Positions 37,086-46,045 are shown, numbered from the stretch's first letter. The stretch: DNA of 64,000 bases from Roseburia faecis (GCF_001406815.1 NZ_CVRR01000033.1:62001-126000); one strand, 5' to 3'. Numbers and translations: made by a program. Notes: generated by a model not told the origin, from the sequence alone.

Positions 37086-37784
37086 ATGAGTGAGATCTAT
37101 ATGATGGTTACGATCTGCAATCGAAAACAGATGCAGAAATTTGTGAAGTTTTATAAGCAAAATCACGTGGATACTGGAAATATTTCTCTTGCCATGGGAA
37201 CAGCGGCCAGCGATGTACTGGATTACTTCGGACTCGAGGAGGATGAGAAAGGCATTCATTTTTGTCTGGTCACATGTCCCACCTGGAAAATCGTGAAAAA
37301 GGGATTGCAGACGGAACTGAAAATTGATGTGCCCGGGACGGGAATTGTCTTTCTGATACCGCTTAGCAGTATTGGCGGAAAACATCAGCTGAAATTTATG
37401 CTGGGAGAACAGGAATTCGAGAAAGGGGAGGAGACAACGTTGAAGGAGACAAAACATGAGTTGATCATTGCAATTGCCAATTACGGATACAATACGCAGG
37501 TGATGCGTGCGGCAGAAGAAGGCGGAGCCACCGGGGGAACGGTTTTTCACGGGAAAGGTGTCGGAATGAAACGGGCAGAACAGTTTCTCGGCGTATCGCT
37601 GGTTTCCGAAAAAGAAATTATATTAATTGTTACGAAAACGGAACAGAAAAATGCAATTATGAAATCCATCATGGAAAAAGCCGGAATCGGGACAAAAGCG
37701 GGAACCATTGCGTTTTCTCTTCCGGTTACCAGCACAGCCGGACTTCGGATTATCGAGGATTCCGGGGAATGTGAAGAGATTTAG
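37086..37784 (+). CDS. Double-domain PII-like regulator
   Basis: A 232-aa protein made of two PII-like (GlnB-type) ferredoxin-fold domains, about residues 1-115 and 118-232. The second contains the more typical PII features: ELIIAIANYGYNTQVMRAAEEGGATGGTVFHGKG and KTEQKNAIMKSIMEKAG. PII proteins sense nucleotides and metabolites and bind transporters or enzymes. The T-loop Tyr uridylylation site of GlnB is absent. The gene directly follows DUF1538, so it probably regulates that membrane protein (inference from context). Start with AGAGGAG upstream. Confidence 0.83.
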   Translation: MSEIYMMVTICNRKQMQKFVKFYKQNHVDTGNISLAMGTAASDVLDYFGLEEDEKGIHFCLVTCPTWKIVKKGLQTELKIDVPGTGIVFLIPLSSIGGKHQLKFMLGEQEFEKGEETTLKETKHELIIAIANYGYNTQVMRAAEEGGATGGTVFHGKGVGMKRAEQFLGVSLVSEKEIILIVTKTEQKNAIMKSIMEKAGIGTKAGTIAFSLPVTSTAGLRIIEDSGECEEI

Positions 37785-37877
37785 ATCACATTCCACAAAT
37801 TTATCCGACTAAAATTAGCTAAAAATATAATTGATATAAACATAAAATTATATTAAAATAATTTTATTAAGAATAGA

Positions 37878-37908
37878 AAATGAGCTAACTTTAATTGAAA
37901 TGAGCTAA
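37878..37908. repeat. Direct repeats AAATGAGCTAA before the second GGDEF gene
   Basis: Two exact copies (37878-37888 and 37898-37908) 20 nt apart, about two helical turns. A third related copy with the same AGCTAA core is near 37815-37825. They lie directly before the Shine-Dalgarno site of the gene at 37922 and may be an activator or repressor site, or partly reflect the AT-rich leader. Confidence 0.45.
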
Positions 37909-37921
37909 GGGGCGGATAGAT

Positions 37922-39925
37922 ATGACAAAAACAAGGAAAACCATAGGCGTGATGGTCGGAGGCATCACAGACGATTTTACACGTTTTTTGTGTAAAGGTC
38001 TGAGGGAGGCAGCAAAAGAGCAGGATGTCAACATGGTAGTGCTTCCGGGAAAATTTTTAGACCGTGATTACGCGCAGAACACGGATATTATGTATGAATA
38101 TCAGTATGATACCCTGTTTTCGAGTGTACAAAAAGGCCGTCTGGACGGGATTATCGTAGCGGCAAACTGTATTGGCTGTTACACGACGAAAGAACGTATG
38201 GTTGAATTTATGCATCACTATGATGGAATTCCATGCGTTCTGGTTTCCTCTGATCTGGAAGGATATGTAAATGTCAGTTATGACAATGACCGTGGAATCC
38301 GGCAGGGAATCGATTATCTCGTGCAGGATCTGCATTACACAAAAATCGGAATGGTAGGCGGGCCGAAGGAAAATTCTGATGCAATGGAGCGCAAAGCTAC
38401 GTTTGAGAGTGCACTCTGGAAGAACGGTATCTTACCGCAGGAAAAACGGTATGTGGAAGGGGATCTGACGGGAAATGCGCATAGCGCCTATGCCAGACTT
38501 CTGGATGACAATCCGGATCTGGAAGCCGTTTTTTGCGTCAATGATGAAACTGCAGCCGGATTTTATGAAGAACTGAAGGCGCGGGGGCTTATGCCGGGAA
38601 GGGATATCTCGGTTTTCGGGTATGATGATACGGAGTGGTGTTCCCAGATTTATCCGACACTTTCTTCGGTACGTGCGGATGTGTCAAAACTTGGCAGCAA
38701 AGCATGTGAACTGTTATGCCGGATGATGCAGGGAGAAAAAGTCTCTTCTGTGCGCCTTCCGACCGATCTGGTGATCCGGAATTCGTTTTGCCGGGGAAAT
38801 CAGGAAGAAGTGGATGCGCGCAATGATGTGCTGGAAAAGTACGAGTCCATGAATCACTGGGCCGATGAACTGTTCGGAAAGCAGAAACGGGTAAATTTCG
38901 AAATGAAAAACTTTATTTTGAAACTGCTTTGTTTTGAAAAAGGAACCGATCAGAGTTTTGGGGAAATTCTTGCAACAATGGAATGGTTAAAGATACATAA
39001 TGCATTTTTGTACATCTATGAGGAGCCGGTCATTCATCTGAATCATGAATTATTTCAGATGCCGGAGCAGCTGCTGCTGAAAGCCAGTGAACTTCATGGA
39101 AATGTAGAAAATATACCCGCCATTCATCAGAAAAAAAAGGCAAAAAATATTTTCCGGTTTTCCAGGCTGGGAATGTCTGACCGGGCATGGATGGTAACGC
39201 TTCCTCTGTATGCCAATGAAATGCTGTATGGAATTTTAGTGTGTGATCTGACCGATGAAGTGCTGGAATATGGAGAATTTTTAAGTAATCAGATTTCGGC
39301 AGCAGTCAAGATGCTGAATCTTCTGAAAAACAATGAGAATATTCAGAAACAGTTAGAGGAATCTCTGTATGTCTTAAAGGAAAACAATCTGGAACTGGAA
39401 ACACTTTCAAAGAAAGATCCACTGACCGGGATCTGTAACCGGAGAGGATTTTTCGAATATGCGGAGCCTATGCTGAAAAAAGCAAGAGCAGCGGAAAAAA
39501 CATTTCTGGTGCTTTATGCGGATATGAACAATCTTAAAATCATCAATGACCGGTACGGACATGAGGAAGGGGATTATTCCCTGCACACCATCGCGGAAAT
39601 TCTTGCAGAGATTGTCCAAAAGGAGCAGACAGGGGATGGGGTTGTTGCGAGAATCGGCGGGGATGAGTATGCATGTGCACTGATGACGGAAAAGAAAAAA
39701 GAACTGTTATTACAGGAGTTATACGATGCATTCACCGTTCGGAATGAACAGAGTGACAAACCGTATAACGTAACGGTTTCCATCGGTGCCTGTGCGTTAG
39801 AGCCGGGCGATGAGCACAGTCTTGCGGATGCACTTTCGCTTGCGGACGAGCAGTTGTATGAGGTAAAGAAACTCCGTAAAAAAGATGTCGCAAAAATACC
39901 GCTGCAGGCAGAGCCTCAGCGGTAA
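37922..39925 (+). CDS. Cytosolic LacI-type sensor domain fused to a GGDEF diguanylate cyclase (second copy)
   Basis: A 667-aa protein with the same plan as 20362-22185: a LacI-type ligand-binding fold without helix-turn-helix (residues about 8-305; KTIGVMVGGITDDFTRFLCKGLREA, FCVNDETAAGFYEEL, SVFGYDDTEWCSQIYPTLSSVRAD), a GAF-like region, a coiled-coil (about 465-500) and a GGDEF domain with RIGGDEY (579-583). GGDEY is a tolerated variant of the active site. There is no signal peptide or membrane helix. It overlaps the convergent GGDEF gene by 10 nt. Predicted to make cyclic di-GMP in response to a cytosolic ligand. Confidence 0.86.
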   Translation: MTKTRKTIGVMVGGITDDFTRFLCKGLREAAKEQDVNMVVLPGKFLDRDYAQNTDIMYEYQYDTLFSSVQKGRLDGIIVAANCIGCYTTKERMVEFMHHYDGIPCVLVSSDLEGYVNVSYDNDRGIRQGIDYLVQDLHYTKIGMVGGPKENSDAMERKATFESALWKNGILPQEKRYVEGDLTGNAHSAYARLLDDNPDLEAVFCVNDETAAGFYEELKARGLMPGRDISVFGYDDTEWCSQIYPTLSSVRADVSKLGSKACELLCRMMQGEKVSSVRLPTDLVIRNSFCRGNQEEVDARNDVLEKYESMNHWADELFGKQKRVNFEMKNFILKLLCFEKGTDQSFGEILATMEWLKIHNAFLYIYEEPVIHLNHELFQMPEQLLLKASELHGNVENIPAIHQKKKAKNIFRFSRLGMSDRAWMVTLPLYANEMLYGILVCDLTDEVLEYGEFLSNQISAAVKMLNLLKNNENIQKQLEESLYVLKENNLELETLSKKDPLTGICNRRGFFEYAEPMLKKARAAEKTFLVLYADMNNLKIINDRYGHEEGDYSLHTIAEILAEIVQKEQTGDGVVARIGGDEYACALMTEKKKELLLQELYDAFTVRNEQSDKPYNVTVSIGACALEPGDEHSLADALSLADEQLYEVKKLRKKDVAKIPLQAEPQR

Positions 39926-41532
39926 GAAAACGTTTTTAACTGTTTTTTGTTTTCGTACATATTCTGATCTGCCCGCTTTTGAAGGGCATCCAGATCCGCA
40001 TCTGTCCGTGAATCAAAGACAGCATATCCACAGGCAATCTGCAGATGGATGTTTCGGGAGGAGGCGTTGTAAACGGCCTCCTCTTTTCGCAGACAGGAGA
40101 TCAGATGGCTGATGTCGCAGGTGTTATGGTCGTCAATCAAAACACAGAATTCATCTCCGCCGATGCGGTACAGTTTTCCGTAACGTGAGAAAACTTTCTG
40201 GAGAATATGTACGGCATCCGTAATATACTGATCCCCACAGTCATGTCCGAATTTATCATTGTAGTATTTCAGGTTGTTCAGGTCAAATACAAACAACAGA
40301 AGATTTGTCAGTTTTTTGCACCGGCTGGTATCTTCGTGGTAAGCATTCCGGTTGTAGCAGCCGGTCAGGAGATCCTTTTCCGCAAGTTCACGGTAGAGAG
40401 CCGCGCGACGGCCGGTATCGATTTCCTTTAGGGATACGAATGCGGTGTCGCAGGCAAGGGTTACGATAAAAAGCAGCATGGCGATGCGGCCGACAATTTC
40501 GATGTCCTGCGACCCCTGATAATAATTGTACATGTCGGAAAAAAGAGTACCGATCAGAATAATGATCCCTATGGTACAGATCCACAGGGCATGTGTCGTC
40601 GTGTGGTGATAAAATTTGTTGCAGATGGTATAGATAAAATATAAAACTGCAAGGCCGATCATGACATGGGTCATCCAGAGTGTCTGCGTCAGGTCACGGA
40701 TATCCATAAGCTGCAGGAATAAAACAACTGCAATCTCTGCCACATCCAGCCAGACAAAAATCCGGCAAAGATACCGGTCCCTTGCTTTTAAATAATGCCG
40801 GACGAACATCATAAAAGGAATGGGCAGCAGCAGAAGAAGCATGCGGGTCACATAGGAATGGAACACCGGGTTCTGTGACAGAAGAATGGAAGAGCTTGTT
40901 TCCAGGCAGAACCATGCACCAAGATCCGTTGTAAGAATTCCCAGATACAGCATGGATTTGCTCACATATGCCCAATGATGCACAAACAGCCAGTAGATGA
41001 GCATCAGAATGCCAAGTACAACGTTCATAATGCCGAGGAGCATGGGAATCCCTGCTTTTAAAAGTTCATGGCGAAACATATGGACACCATCGCCCTGATA
41101 GAAAACCGGATCAGACACCTGTTTGTCCAGGTTGCAGTTGGTGAGTGTGACGAGGATGCTGCGTGTATTTTCCGGGACAGAGACCATTTCACAATTACGT
41201 CCGGTTGTATGCAGAATACTGTCCGTTTTGAGGCTGCGCGTATAAAGCAGCTTTCCGTCTACTTCCACAACCACGGTCTGATGCTGGCTGTAAAACATCA
41301 GGGTAGAAGCCTTTTTGGTCCATCGGACATCGGAAATCCGGTAAACAGTAGTTGCTTTGGATACCTTAACACGCCGGGACGGGAGCATCTGGATGTGCAG
41401 ATCCGCGCTGTGGTTGCTGAGACTGTATGAGGTACACTGCCAGCCGAAAACCAGTGCAACAGCTGCAATGATAAGAATAAGCAGATAAAGCGTGCTTGTA
41501 GTTTTGTATTTGGTTAAATCAGGTTTTTTCAT
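39916..41532 (-). CDS. Membrane-bound GGDEF diguanylate cyclase (7TMR-DISM-like)
   Basis: A 538-aa protein. An N-terminal membrane helix (about residues 12-32) is followed by an extracytoplasmic domain (about 33-160) rich in beta strands, then about seven membrane helices (about 165-365) resembling the 7TMR-DISM sensor layout, then a GGDEF domain with RIGGDEF (GGDEF at 458-462). Predicted to make cyclic di-GMP in response to an external signal. The ATG has CGGAGAA upstream. It is a single transcription unit, convergent with the previous gene. Confidence 0.85.
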   Translation of the reverse strand: MKKPDLTKYKTTSTLYLLILIIAAVALVFGWQCTSYSLSNHSADLHIQMLPSRRVKVSKATTVYRISDVRWTKKASTLMFYSQHQTVVVEVDGKLLYTRSLKTDSILHTTGRNCEMVSVPENTRSILVTLTNCNLDKQVSDPVFYQGDGVHMFRHELLKAGIPMLLGIMNVVLGILMLIYWLFVHHWAYVSKSMLYLGILTTDLGAWFCLETSSSILLSQNPVFHSYVTRMLLLLLPIPFMMFVRHYLKARDRYLCRIFVWLDVAEIAVVLFLQLMDIRDLTQTLWMTHVMIGLAVLYFIYTICNKFYHHTTTHALWICTIGIIILIGTLFSDMYNYYQGSQDIEIVGRIAMLLFIVTLACDTAFVSLKEIDTGRRAALYRELAEKDLLTGCYNRNAYHEDTSRCKKLTNLLLFVFDLNNLKYYNDKFGHDCGDQYITDAVHILQKVFSRYGKLYRIGGDEFCVLIDDHNTCDISHLISCLRKEEAVYNASSRNIHLQIACGYAVFDSRTDADLDALQKRADQNMYENKKQLKTFSYR

Positions 41533-41663
41533 AACATGTATTCTCCGTAATAAGAGGTTCCTGTAAATTTGCCTAATAATTTCATCATAGCGTAAAACAC
41601 AGAAAATGACAATCTACTTCCTGGCAAATTTATGTATTTTTATCGGAACTTACAGGGAAAATC

Positions 41664-41692
41664 TTGACAGCATCCATGGATTGTATAATAAT
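41664..41692 (+). promoter_or_regulatory. thiC promoter
   Basis: Consensus -35 TTGACA (41664-41669). TATAAT (41684-41689) is only 14 nt away; the register with a 17-nt spacer gives AATAAT (41687-41692). One of the two is the -10 box. The riboswitch begins about 20 nt downstream. Confidence 0.6.
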
Positions 41693-41711
41693 GAACTATA
41701 TTTAAAATAAG

Positions 41712-41806
41712 AAAAAGGGAGCTTTCAAAAAGAAGGCTGAGAGTAAGCTGTATTGCTTTGACCTGTAACCTGATTTGGATAATGCCAACGTAGGGAAAAT
41801 GAAAGT
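41712..41806 (+). ncRNA. TPP riboswitch (THI box)
   Basis: The sequence shows the conserved THI-element blocks in order: GGGAGC (41718-41723), GGCTGAGAG (41735-41743) and the 3' block CCTGATTTGGATAATGCC followed by AACGTAGGGA. It lies between promoter and thiC and is followed by a terminator, so it should switch off thiC when thiamine pyrophosphate is bound. Confidence 0.95.
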
Positions 41807-41810
41807 TACC

Positions 41811-41844
41811 ACACACGTGTAAGCATTATACGTGTGTTTTTTTA
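41811..41844 (+). terminator. Riboswitch expression-platform terminator
   Basis: ACACACGT (41811-41818) pairs perfectly with ACGTGTGT (41830-41837), followed by a T-run (TTTTTTTA). It directly follows the TPP aptamer and precedes the thiC start by about 30 nt, the layout of transcriptional attenuation. Confidence 0.85.
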
Positions 41845-41869
41845 TTTTATACAAGGAAGGGAGAAACCA

Positions 41870-43174
41870 ATGAGAGAATACAAAACGCAGATGGAAGCTG
41901 CAAGAAAAGGAATCGTAACAGAAGAATTAAAGAAAGTTGCACAGAAGGAACACTTGCGTGTGGAAGAGTTGATGCCTCTGGTGGCAGCCGGAAAGGTTGC
42001 CATTTGCGCAAATAAAAACCATAAATGTCTGGACCCGCAGGGTGTGGGCTCCATGCTCCGGACCAAAATCAATGTCAATCTTGGAGTATCCAGAGACTGG
42101 AAAGATTATGATATTGAAATGCAGAAAGTTATGGCAGCGGTGGATATGGGAGCGGACGCAATCATGGATCTGTCTTCCCATGGAGATACTACAGGATTCC
42201 GGAGAAAACTGACTTCGGAATGTCCGGCGATGATTGGAACTGTACCGGTATACGATTCTGTGATACACTATCAGAGAGACCTGGCAACACTCACGGCAAA
42301 AGATTTTATTGATGTTGTACGTCTGCATGCAGAGGATGGTGTGGATTTTGTTACTCTGCACTGTGGCATTACCAGAAAAACCATCGATCAGATCAAAAAC
42401 CACAAGCGGAAGATGAACATTGTATCCCGTGGCGGTTCTTTAGTATTTGCGTGGATGACAATGACCGGGGAAGAAAATCCGTTTTATGAATATTATGATG
42501 AAATTCTTGACATCTGCCGGGAATATGATGTGACAATCTCACTGGGAGATGCCTGTCGTCCGGGATGTCTTGCAGATGCTTCGGATGTCTGTCAGATTGA
42601 AGAACTTGTCCGTCTGGGAGAACTGACAAAACGTGCCTGGGAAAAGGATGTCCAGGTTATGGTGGAAGGGCCGGGACATATGCCGATGGATCAGATTGCT
42701 GCAAATATGAAGATCCAGCAGACCATCTGCATGGGTGCACCGTTTTATGTACTGGGACCTCTGGTGACCGATATTGCGCCGGGATATGATCATATCACTT
42801 CTGCCATCGGTGGTGCGATCGCTGCTGCCAACGGTGCGGCATTCCTCTGCTATGTGACACCAGCTGAGCATCTGGCACTTCCGAATGTGGATGATGTAAA
42901 GCAGGGAATTATGGCATCAAAGATTGCAGCGCACGCAGCAGATATCGCAAAGCATGTACCGGGAGCCATGGAGATGGACAATAAAATGGCAGATGCAAGA
43001 AGAGTACTGGACTGGGAAGCACAGTGGGCATGTGCCATGGACCCGGAGACCGCCAAAGCCATTCGTGCGGACCGGGCACCGGAACAGGAGGATACCTGTT
43101 CCATGTGCGGTAAATTCTGTGCTGTCCGCAGCATGAATAAAGCATTAAACGGAGAGTATATCGACATCTTATAG
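41870..43174 (+). CDS. thiC: Phosphomethylpyrimidine synthase ThiC
   Basis: Radical SAM enzyme that rearranges aminoimidazole ribotide into the pyrimidine of thiamine. The start chosen is ATG 41870 behind GGAAGGGAG, after the riboswitch; an earlier in-frame start at 41834 lies inside the terminator. The 434-aa protein lacks the N-terminal domain of proteobacterial/plant ThiC. The cluster-binding cysteines are in CSMCGKFC near the C-terminus: spacing CX2CX3C, one residue shorter than the textbook CX2CX4C, as I recall for clostridial ThiC. Conserved [25 protein letters not shown] and [14 protein letters not shown] are present. Confidence 0.95.
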   Translation: MREYKTQMEAARKGIVTEELKKVAQKEHLRVEELMPLVAAGKVAICANKNHKCLDPQGVGSMLRTKINVNLGVSRDWKDYDIEMQKVMAAVDMGADAIMDLSSHGDTTGFRRKLTSECPAMIGTVPVYDSVIHYQRDLATLTAKDFIDVVRLHAEDGVDFVTLHCGITRKTIDQIKNHKRKMNIVSRGGSLVFAWMTMTGEENPFYEYYDEILDICREYDVTISLGDACRPGCLADASDVCQIEELVRLGELTKRAWEKDVQVMVEGPGHMPMDQIAANMKIQQTICMGAPFYVLGPLVTDIAPGYDHITSAIGGAIAAANGAAFLCYVTPAEHLALPNVDDVKQGIMASKIAAHAADIAKHVPGAMEMDNKMADARRVLDWEAQWACAMDPETAKAIRADRAPEQEDTCSMCGKFCAVRSMNKALNGEYIDIL

Positions 43175-43185
43175 GAGGATGTTTT

Positions 43186-44094
43186 ATGACCTTACAGCAG
43201 TTGAAATATGTTACGACCGTTGCTCAGACCGGGACAATCAGTGACGCGGCAAAAAAATTATTTATTTCACAGCCGAGTCTGACCAAAGCAGTCAGGGAAC
43301 TGGAAAAAGAGATGGAGATTACCATCTTTGAACGGACAAACCGCGGAATTGTCATATCCAAAGAGGGTGAGACATTTTTAGGATATGCCAGACAGGTTCT
43401 GGAGCAGGCGGCACTGCTGGAGGAAACTTATAAGAAAAAAGCCGGGCGGAAACAGGAGTTTTGTGTTTCCACCCAGCATTATTCGTTTGCAGTCAATGCA
43501 TTTGTGGAACTGATCGAGCAGTATGGAAGCGAAAAGTATGATTTCTGTCTGCGGGAAACCCAGACGTATGAAATCATAGAGGACGTCGCGCAGATGAAAA
43601 GCGAGATCGGAATTCTTTATCTGAACGATTTTAACCGTACCGTACTTGAGAAACTGATCAAGGAACATGACCTTGTGTTTACCGAGCTTTTTGTGGCAAA
43701 ACCGCATATTTTTGTGAGCACGAAAAATCCGCTTGCGGGCAAAAAGTCTGTGACAATCGAAGAACTGGAGCCGTATCCGTATCTTTCTTTTGAACAGGGG
43801 GAACACAATTCTTTTTATTTCTCCGAGGAGATATTCAGTACCGTGGACCGGCCGAAGAATATCCGTGTCAGAGACCGGGCAACCCTGTTTAATCTGCTGA
43901 TTGGTCTGAATGGTTATACGGTCTGCAGCGGGGTGATTGACGAGGAATTAAACGGAGAGAATATTGTTGCCGTTCCGTTGGAAGCACAGGGGGATATGCA
44001 TATCGGTACCGTGACGCACAAAAAGGTTCTTCCGAGCCGGCTGGGCGCTATTTACCGGGATGCTCTGGTGCGGTATACACAAAATAAAATATAA
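43186..44094 (+). CDS. LysR-family transcriptional regulator
   Basis: A 302-aa LysR regulator: N-terminal winged helix-turn-helix (LQQLKYVTTVAQTGTISDAAKKLFISQPSLTKAVRELEKEM) and an effector-binding domain. It begins 11 nt after thiC behind TAGGAGGA and is probably read from the same promoter, which would place a regulator under the TPP riboswitch. Its targets are unknown. A terminator follows. Confidence 0.9.
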   Translation: MTLQQLKYVTTVAQTGTISDAAKKLFISQPSLTKAVRELEKEMEITIFERTNRGIVISKEGETFLGYARQVLEQAALLEETYKKKAGRKQEFCVSTQHYSFAVNAFVELIEQYGSEKYDFCLRETQTYEIIEDVAQMKSEIGILYLNDFNRTVLEKLIKEHDLVFTELFVAKPHIFVSTKNPLAGKKSVTIEELEPYPYLSFEQGEHNSFYFSEEIFSTVDRPKNIRVRDRATLFNLLIGLNGYTVCSGVIDEELNGENIVAVPLEAQGDMHIGTVTHKKVLPSRLGAIYRDALVRYTQNKI

Positions 44095-44112
44095 TTGATA
44101 AAAAATATCAAT

Positions 44113-44140
44113 GCAGGCTCTTGACGGGAGCCTGTTTTTT
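44113..44140 (+). terminator. Terminator after the LysR gene
   Basis: CAGGCTC/GAGCCTG (7 bp) with a 7-nt loop and a run of six T. A possible -35 TTGACG for the next gene lies in the loop. Confidence 0.7.
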
Positions 44141-44158
44141 CGTGTATTCTTTCTATTA

Positions 44159-44174
44159 GTTAGAGATAACTAAC
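44159..44174. promoter_or_regulatory. Iron-box-like palindrome 1 (GTTAG-N6-CTAAC)
   Basis: GTTAGAGATAACTAAC, 21 nt before the TTG start of the DUF3793 gene. It shares the arms GTTAG and CTAAC and the 16-nt length with sites at 45390 and 55343. It resembles DtxR/IdeR/MntR operators in arm sequence. It lies just downstream of a possible -10 (TATTCT, 44145-44150). Confidence 0.7.
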
Positions 44175-44194
44175 TTTGGGAAGGGGCGACGGAC

Positions 44195-44833
44195 TTGAGC
44201 AGAGAAATATGGGAGATCATGCGTAAACTGCGTGGCGATGAGATCGAACTTCAGATAGCATTTCAGTGTGCACCGCTGATCACCGGACTGAAAGAATCGA
44301 ATCTGCTGAATATCAAAAAACAGGATTACCAGCGGATGAAAGATATTTTTAAAGAAAGTGAACTGACGATTTATCCGCTGGGAATTCATGCGGGGAAGAT
44401 TACCGTGTTCCTGTATCACAGGGAGCGCCTGGAAAAATTTTTTTCCGGGGAAAGTGTGCTTGCGTTGTTACATGAGATCGGTTATATCGACACAGACTTA
44501 AAACAGGTGCTGCTGGTGTTTCGCACACATTATCAGCAGTATTTGAAAGAAAAGAAAGTTTTTCCGCATGAGATGGGACTTTTGCTTGGATATCCGCCGG
44601 AGGATGTAAAAGGATTCATCCACAATCAGGGGAAAAACTATTTGTATTCGGGTTACTGGAAAGTATATGACAGACCGCATGAAAAAATCCGGCTGTTTCA
44701 GAAATATGAACATTCCAGGGAAAAACTGATCCAGCTTTTGTCATATGGAATGCGCATTGAAGAGATTATTGCGATTTGCAGCAATACGGAAATCTGGCAG
44801 CTGGTTGATTGTGACTGTCAATATGCATCATAA
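44195..44833 (+). CDS. DUF3793-family protein
   Basis: The start is TTG 44195 behind GGGAAGGGG. The 212-aa soluble protein matches DUF3793 by overall pattern (LQIAFQCAPLITGLKESNLL, LLHEIGYIDTDLKQVLLVFRTHY, FPHEMGLLLGYPPEDVKGFI). The family is uncharacterised but in Clostridia is often encoded next to flavodoxin and iron uptake genes, as here. The flavodoxin follows after 28 nt. The palindrome in front suggests metal-dependent control. Confidence 0.8.
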   Translation: MSREIWEIMRKLRGDEIELQIAFQCAPLITGLKESNLLNIKKQDYQRMKDIFKESELTIYPLGIHAGKITVFLYHRERLEKFFSGESVLALLHEIGYIDTDLKQVLLVFRTHYQQYLKEKKVFPHEMGLLLGYPPEDVKGFIHNQGKNYLYSGYWKVYDRPHEKIRLFQKYEHSREKLIQLLSYGMRIEEIIAICSNTEIWQLVDCDCQYAS

Positions 44834-44861
44834 CATTATAAAAAGAAAAGGAGAATTTAAA

Positions 44862-45293
44862 ATGAGTAAGATTTCAGTTGTATTTTGGACACAGGGTGGA
44901 AACACAGAGAGCATGGCAAATGCCATCGTGGAAGGAATCAAAGAGGCAGGCAAAGAGGCGGAAGCTGTATTTGTCAGCGATATGAACATTGACGAGTTAA
45001 AGGGAGAGGGTGTATTTGCATTAGGATGTCCTGCCATGGGAGCAGAAGTACTCGAAGAGAGTGAGATGGAGCCGTTTGTTGCAGACGTGGAAGGATTTGC
45101 TTCCGGAAAGAAGATTGGACTGTTTGGTTCTTACGGATGGGGTGACGGCCAGTGGATGCGTGACTGGGAAGCACGTATGAGTGGAGCCGGCGCAACGATC
45201 GTAGGAGGAGAAGGTGTCATCTGTCAGGAGGCTCCGGATGCAGATGCAATGGAACAGTGCAAGGCACTTGGGAAAGCACTTGCAAACGCTTAA
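44862..45293 (+). CDS. Flavodoxin
   Basis: A 143-aa short-chain flavodoxin that carries electrons on FMN, often replacing ferredoxin when iron is short. The phosphate loop WTQGGNTESMA (about residues 9-19) and the FMN-ring loops LGCPAMGAEVLEES and FGSYGWGDGQWM are all present. It starts behind AAAGGAG and is cotranscribed with DUF3793. Placement downstream of the iron-box palindrome fits induction under iron limitation. Confidence 0.93.
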   Translation: MSKISVVFWTQGGNTESMANAIVEGIKEAGKEAEAVFVSDMNIDELKGEGVFALGCPAMGAEVLEESEMEPFVADVEGFASGKKIGLFGSYGWGDGQWMRDWEARMSGAGATIVGGEGVICQEAPDADAMEQCKALGKALANA

Positions 45294-45373
45294 TAACGGA
45301 GAAATTTTGTGTGCTGGTACCTGATTATTTAAGAAAAAAATGTCGGATAAGCTGAAAAAATATTATTTTGTTA

Positions 45374-45405
45374 TTGACAACTTATGGCCGTTAGCATATA
45401 CTAAC
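45374..45405 (+). promoter_or_regulatory. feoA promoter with iron-box-like palindrome 2
   Basis: -35 TTGACA (45374-45379), 17-nt spacer, -10 TATACT (45397-45402). The palindrome GTTAGCATATACTAAC (45390-45405) covers the -10 box. The promoter and palindrome match the one at 55327-55358 almost base for base, including the stretch between -35 and palindrome (ACT.ATGG). Confidence 0.82.
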
Positions 45406-45474
45406 TGACGTAAGAGATGGAAATGATTCTCAATAAAGTCGCTTGCACGCGGCGGAAAGCAGGAGGATGTTTTT

Positions 45475-45687
45475 ATGATGCCTTTAACAATGTGCAAAGC
45501 AGGAGAAGAGAATGAGATCAAAAAGATCGGTGGAAAAGAAGAAACAAGACGCCATCTTGAGAATCTTGGTTTTGTTGTCGGGGGAAAAGTGGCTGTGATA
45601 TCTGAAACGGATGGAAACATGATTGTGAATGTGAAAGAAGCGCGTGTTGCTATCGGTAAGGATATGGCAAATAAAATAATGATTTAG
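45475..45687 (+). CDS. feoA: FeoA-type SH3-like protein (first of two)
   Basis: A 70-aa FeoA-domain protein (beta-barrel, SH3-like) that assists FeoB in ferrous iron uptake at the cytosolic side of the membrane. The pattern GGKEETRRHLENLGFVVGGKVAVISETDGNMIVNVKEARVAIGKDMANKIMI is only in part shown here by key elements: the LGF-V-G turn and the closing ARVAIGKDMA. Start behind AGGAGGA. A second feoA follows after 13 nt. Confidence 0.9.
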   Translation: MMPLTMCKAGEENEIKKIGGKEETRRHLENLGFVVGGKVAVISETDGNMIVNVKEARVAIGKDMANKIMI

Positions 45688-45700
45688 AAAGGGAACAGCG

Positions 45701-45922
45701 ATGAAGACATTAAAAGATGCAAAAGTTGGCGAGACTGTCAAAGCTACAAAACTGACAGGCGAAGGACCTGTAAAACGTCGTATCATGGACATGGGAATTA
45801 CCAAGGGCGTAGAGATTTATGTCCGTAAAGTAGCCCCACTCGGAGATCCGGTGGAAGTTACGGTCAGAGGGTATGAACTGTCCCTGCGTAAAGCAGATGC
45901 TGAAATGATCCAGGTAGAGTAA
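45701..45922 (+). CDS. feoA: FeoA-type SH3-like protein (second of two)
   Basis: A 73-aa FeoA-domain protein, with RRIMDMGITKGVEIYVRKVAPLGDP and the closing YELSLRKADAEMIQVE. Dual FeoA genes before feoB are common in Clostridia. Start behind AAAGGGAA. It is in the same operon as the first copy and feoB. The 123-nt gap to feoB contains two direct repeats. Confidence 0.92.
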   Translation: MKTLKDAKVGETVKATKLTGEGPVKRRIMDMGITKGVEIYVRKVAPLGDPVEVTVRGYELSLRKADAEMIQVE

Positions 45923-45948
45923 TTTTTTTACCATAAGGTTAGTAGCGA

Positions 45949-45983
45949 CTTACAAAAACTAGCAGGTGCTTACAAAAACTAGC
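45949..45983. repeat. Direct repeats between feoA and feoB
   Basis: CTTACAAAAACTAGC is present twice (45949-45963 and 45969-45983), start-to-start 20 nt. They lie in the untranslated gap between feoA and feoB. No terminator-like stem is formed. Function unknown; a duplication or a binding site is possible. Confidence 0.6.
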
Positions 45984-46045
45984 GATTTCAAATTTTAGCA
46001 AGGCTGATAAAACAAAAGTGCGCCAGCACAGAAAAGAGGAGAATT

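Noticed and set aside
45949-45983. CRISPR-like repeat pair
   Set aside because: Only two copies of 15 nt with a 5-nt gap and no cas genes in the window.
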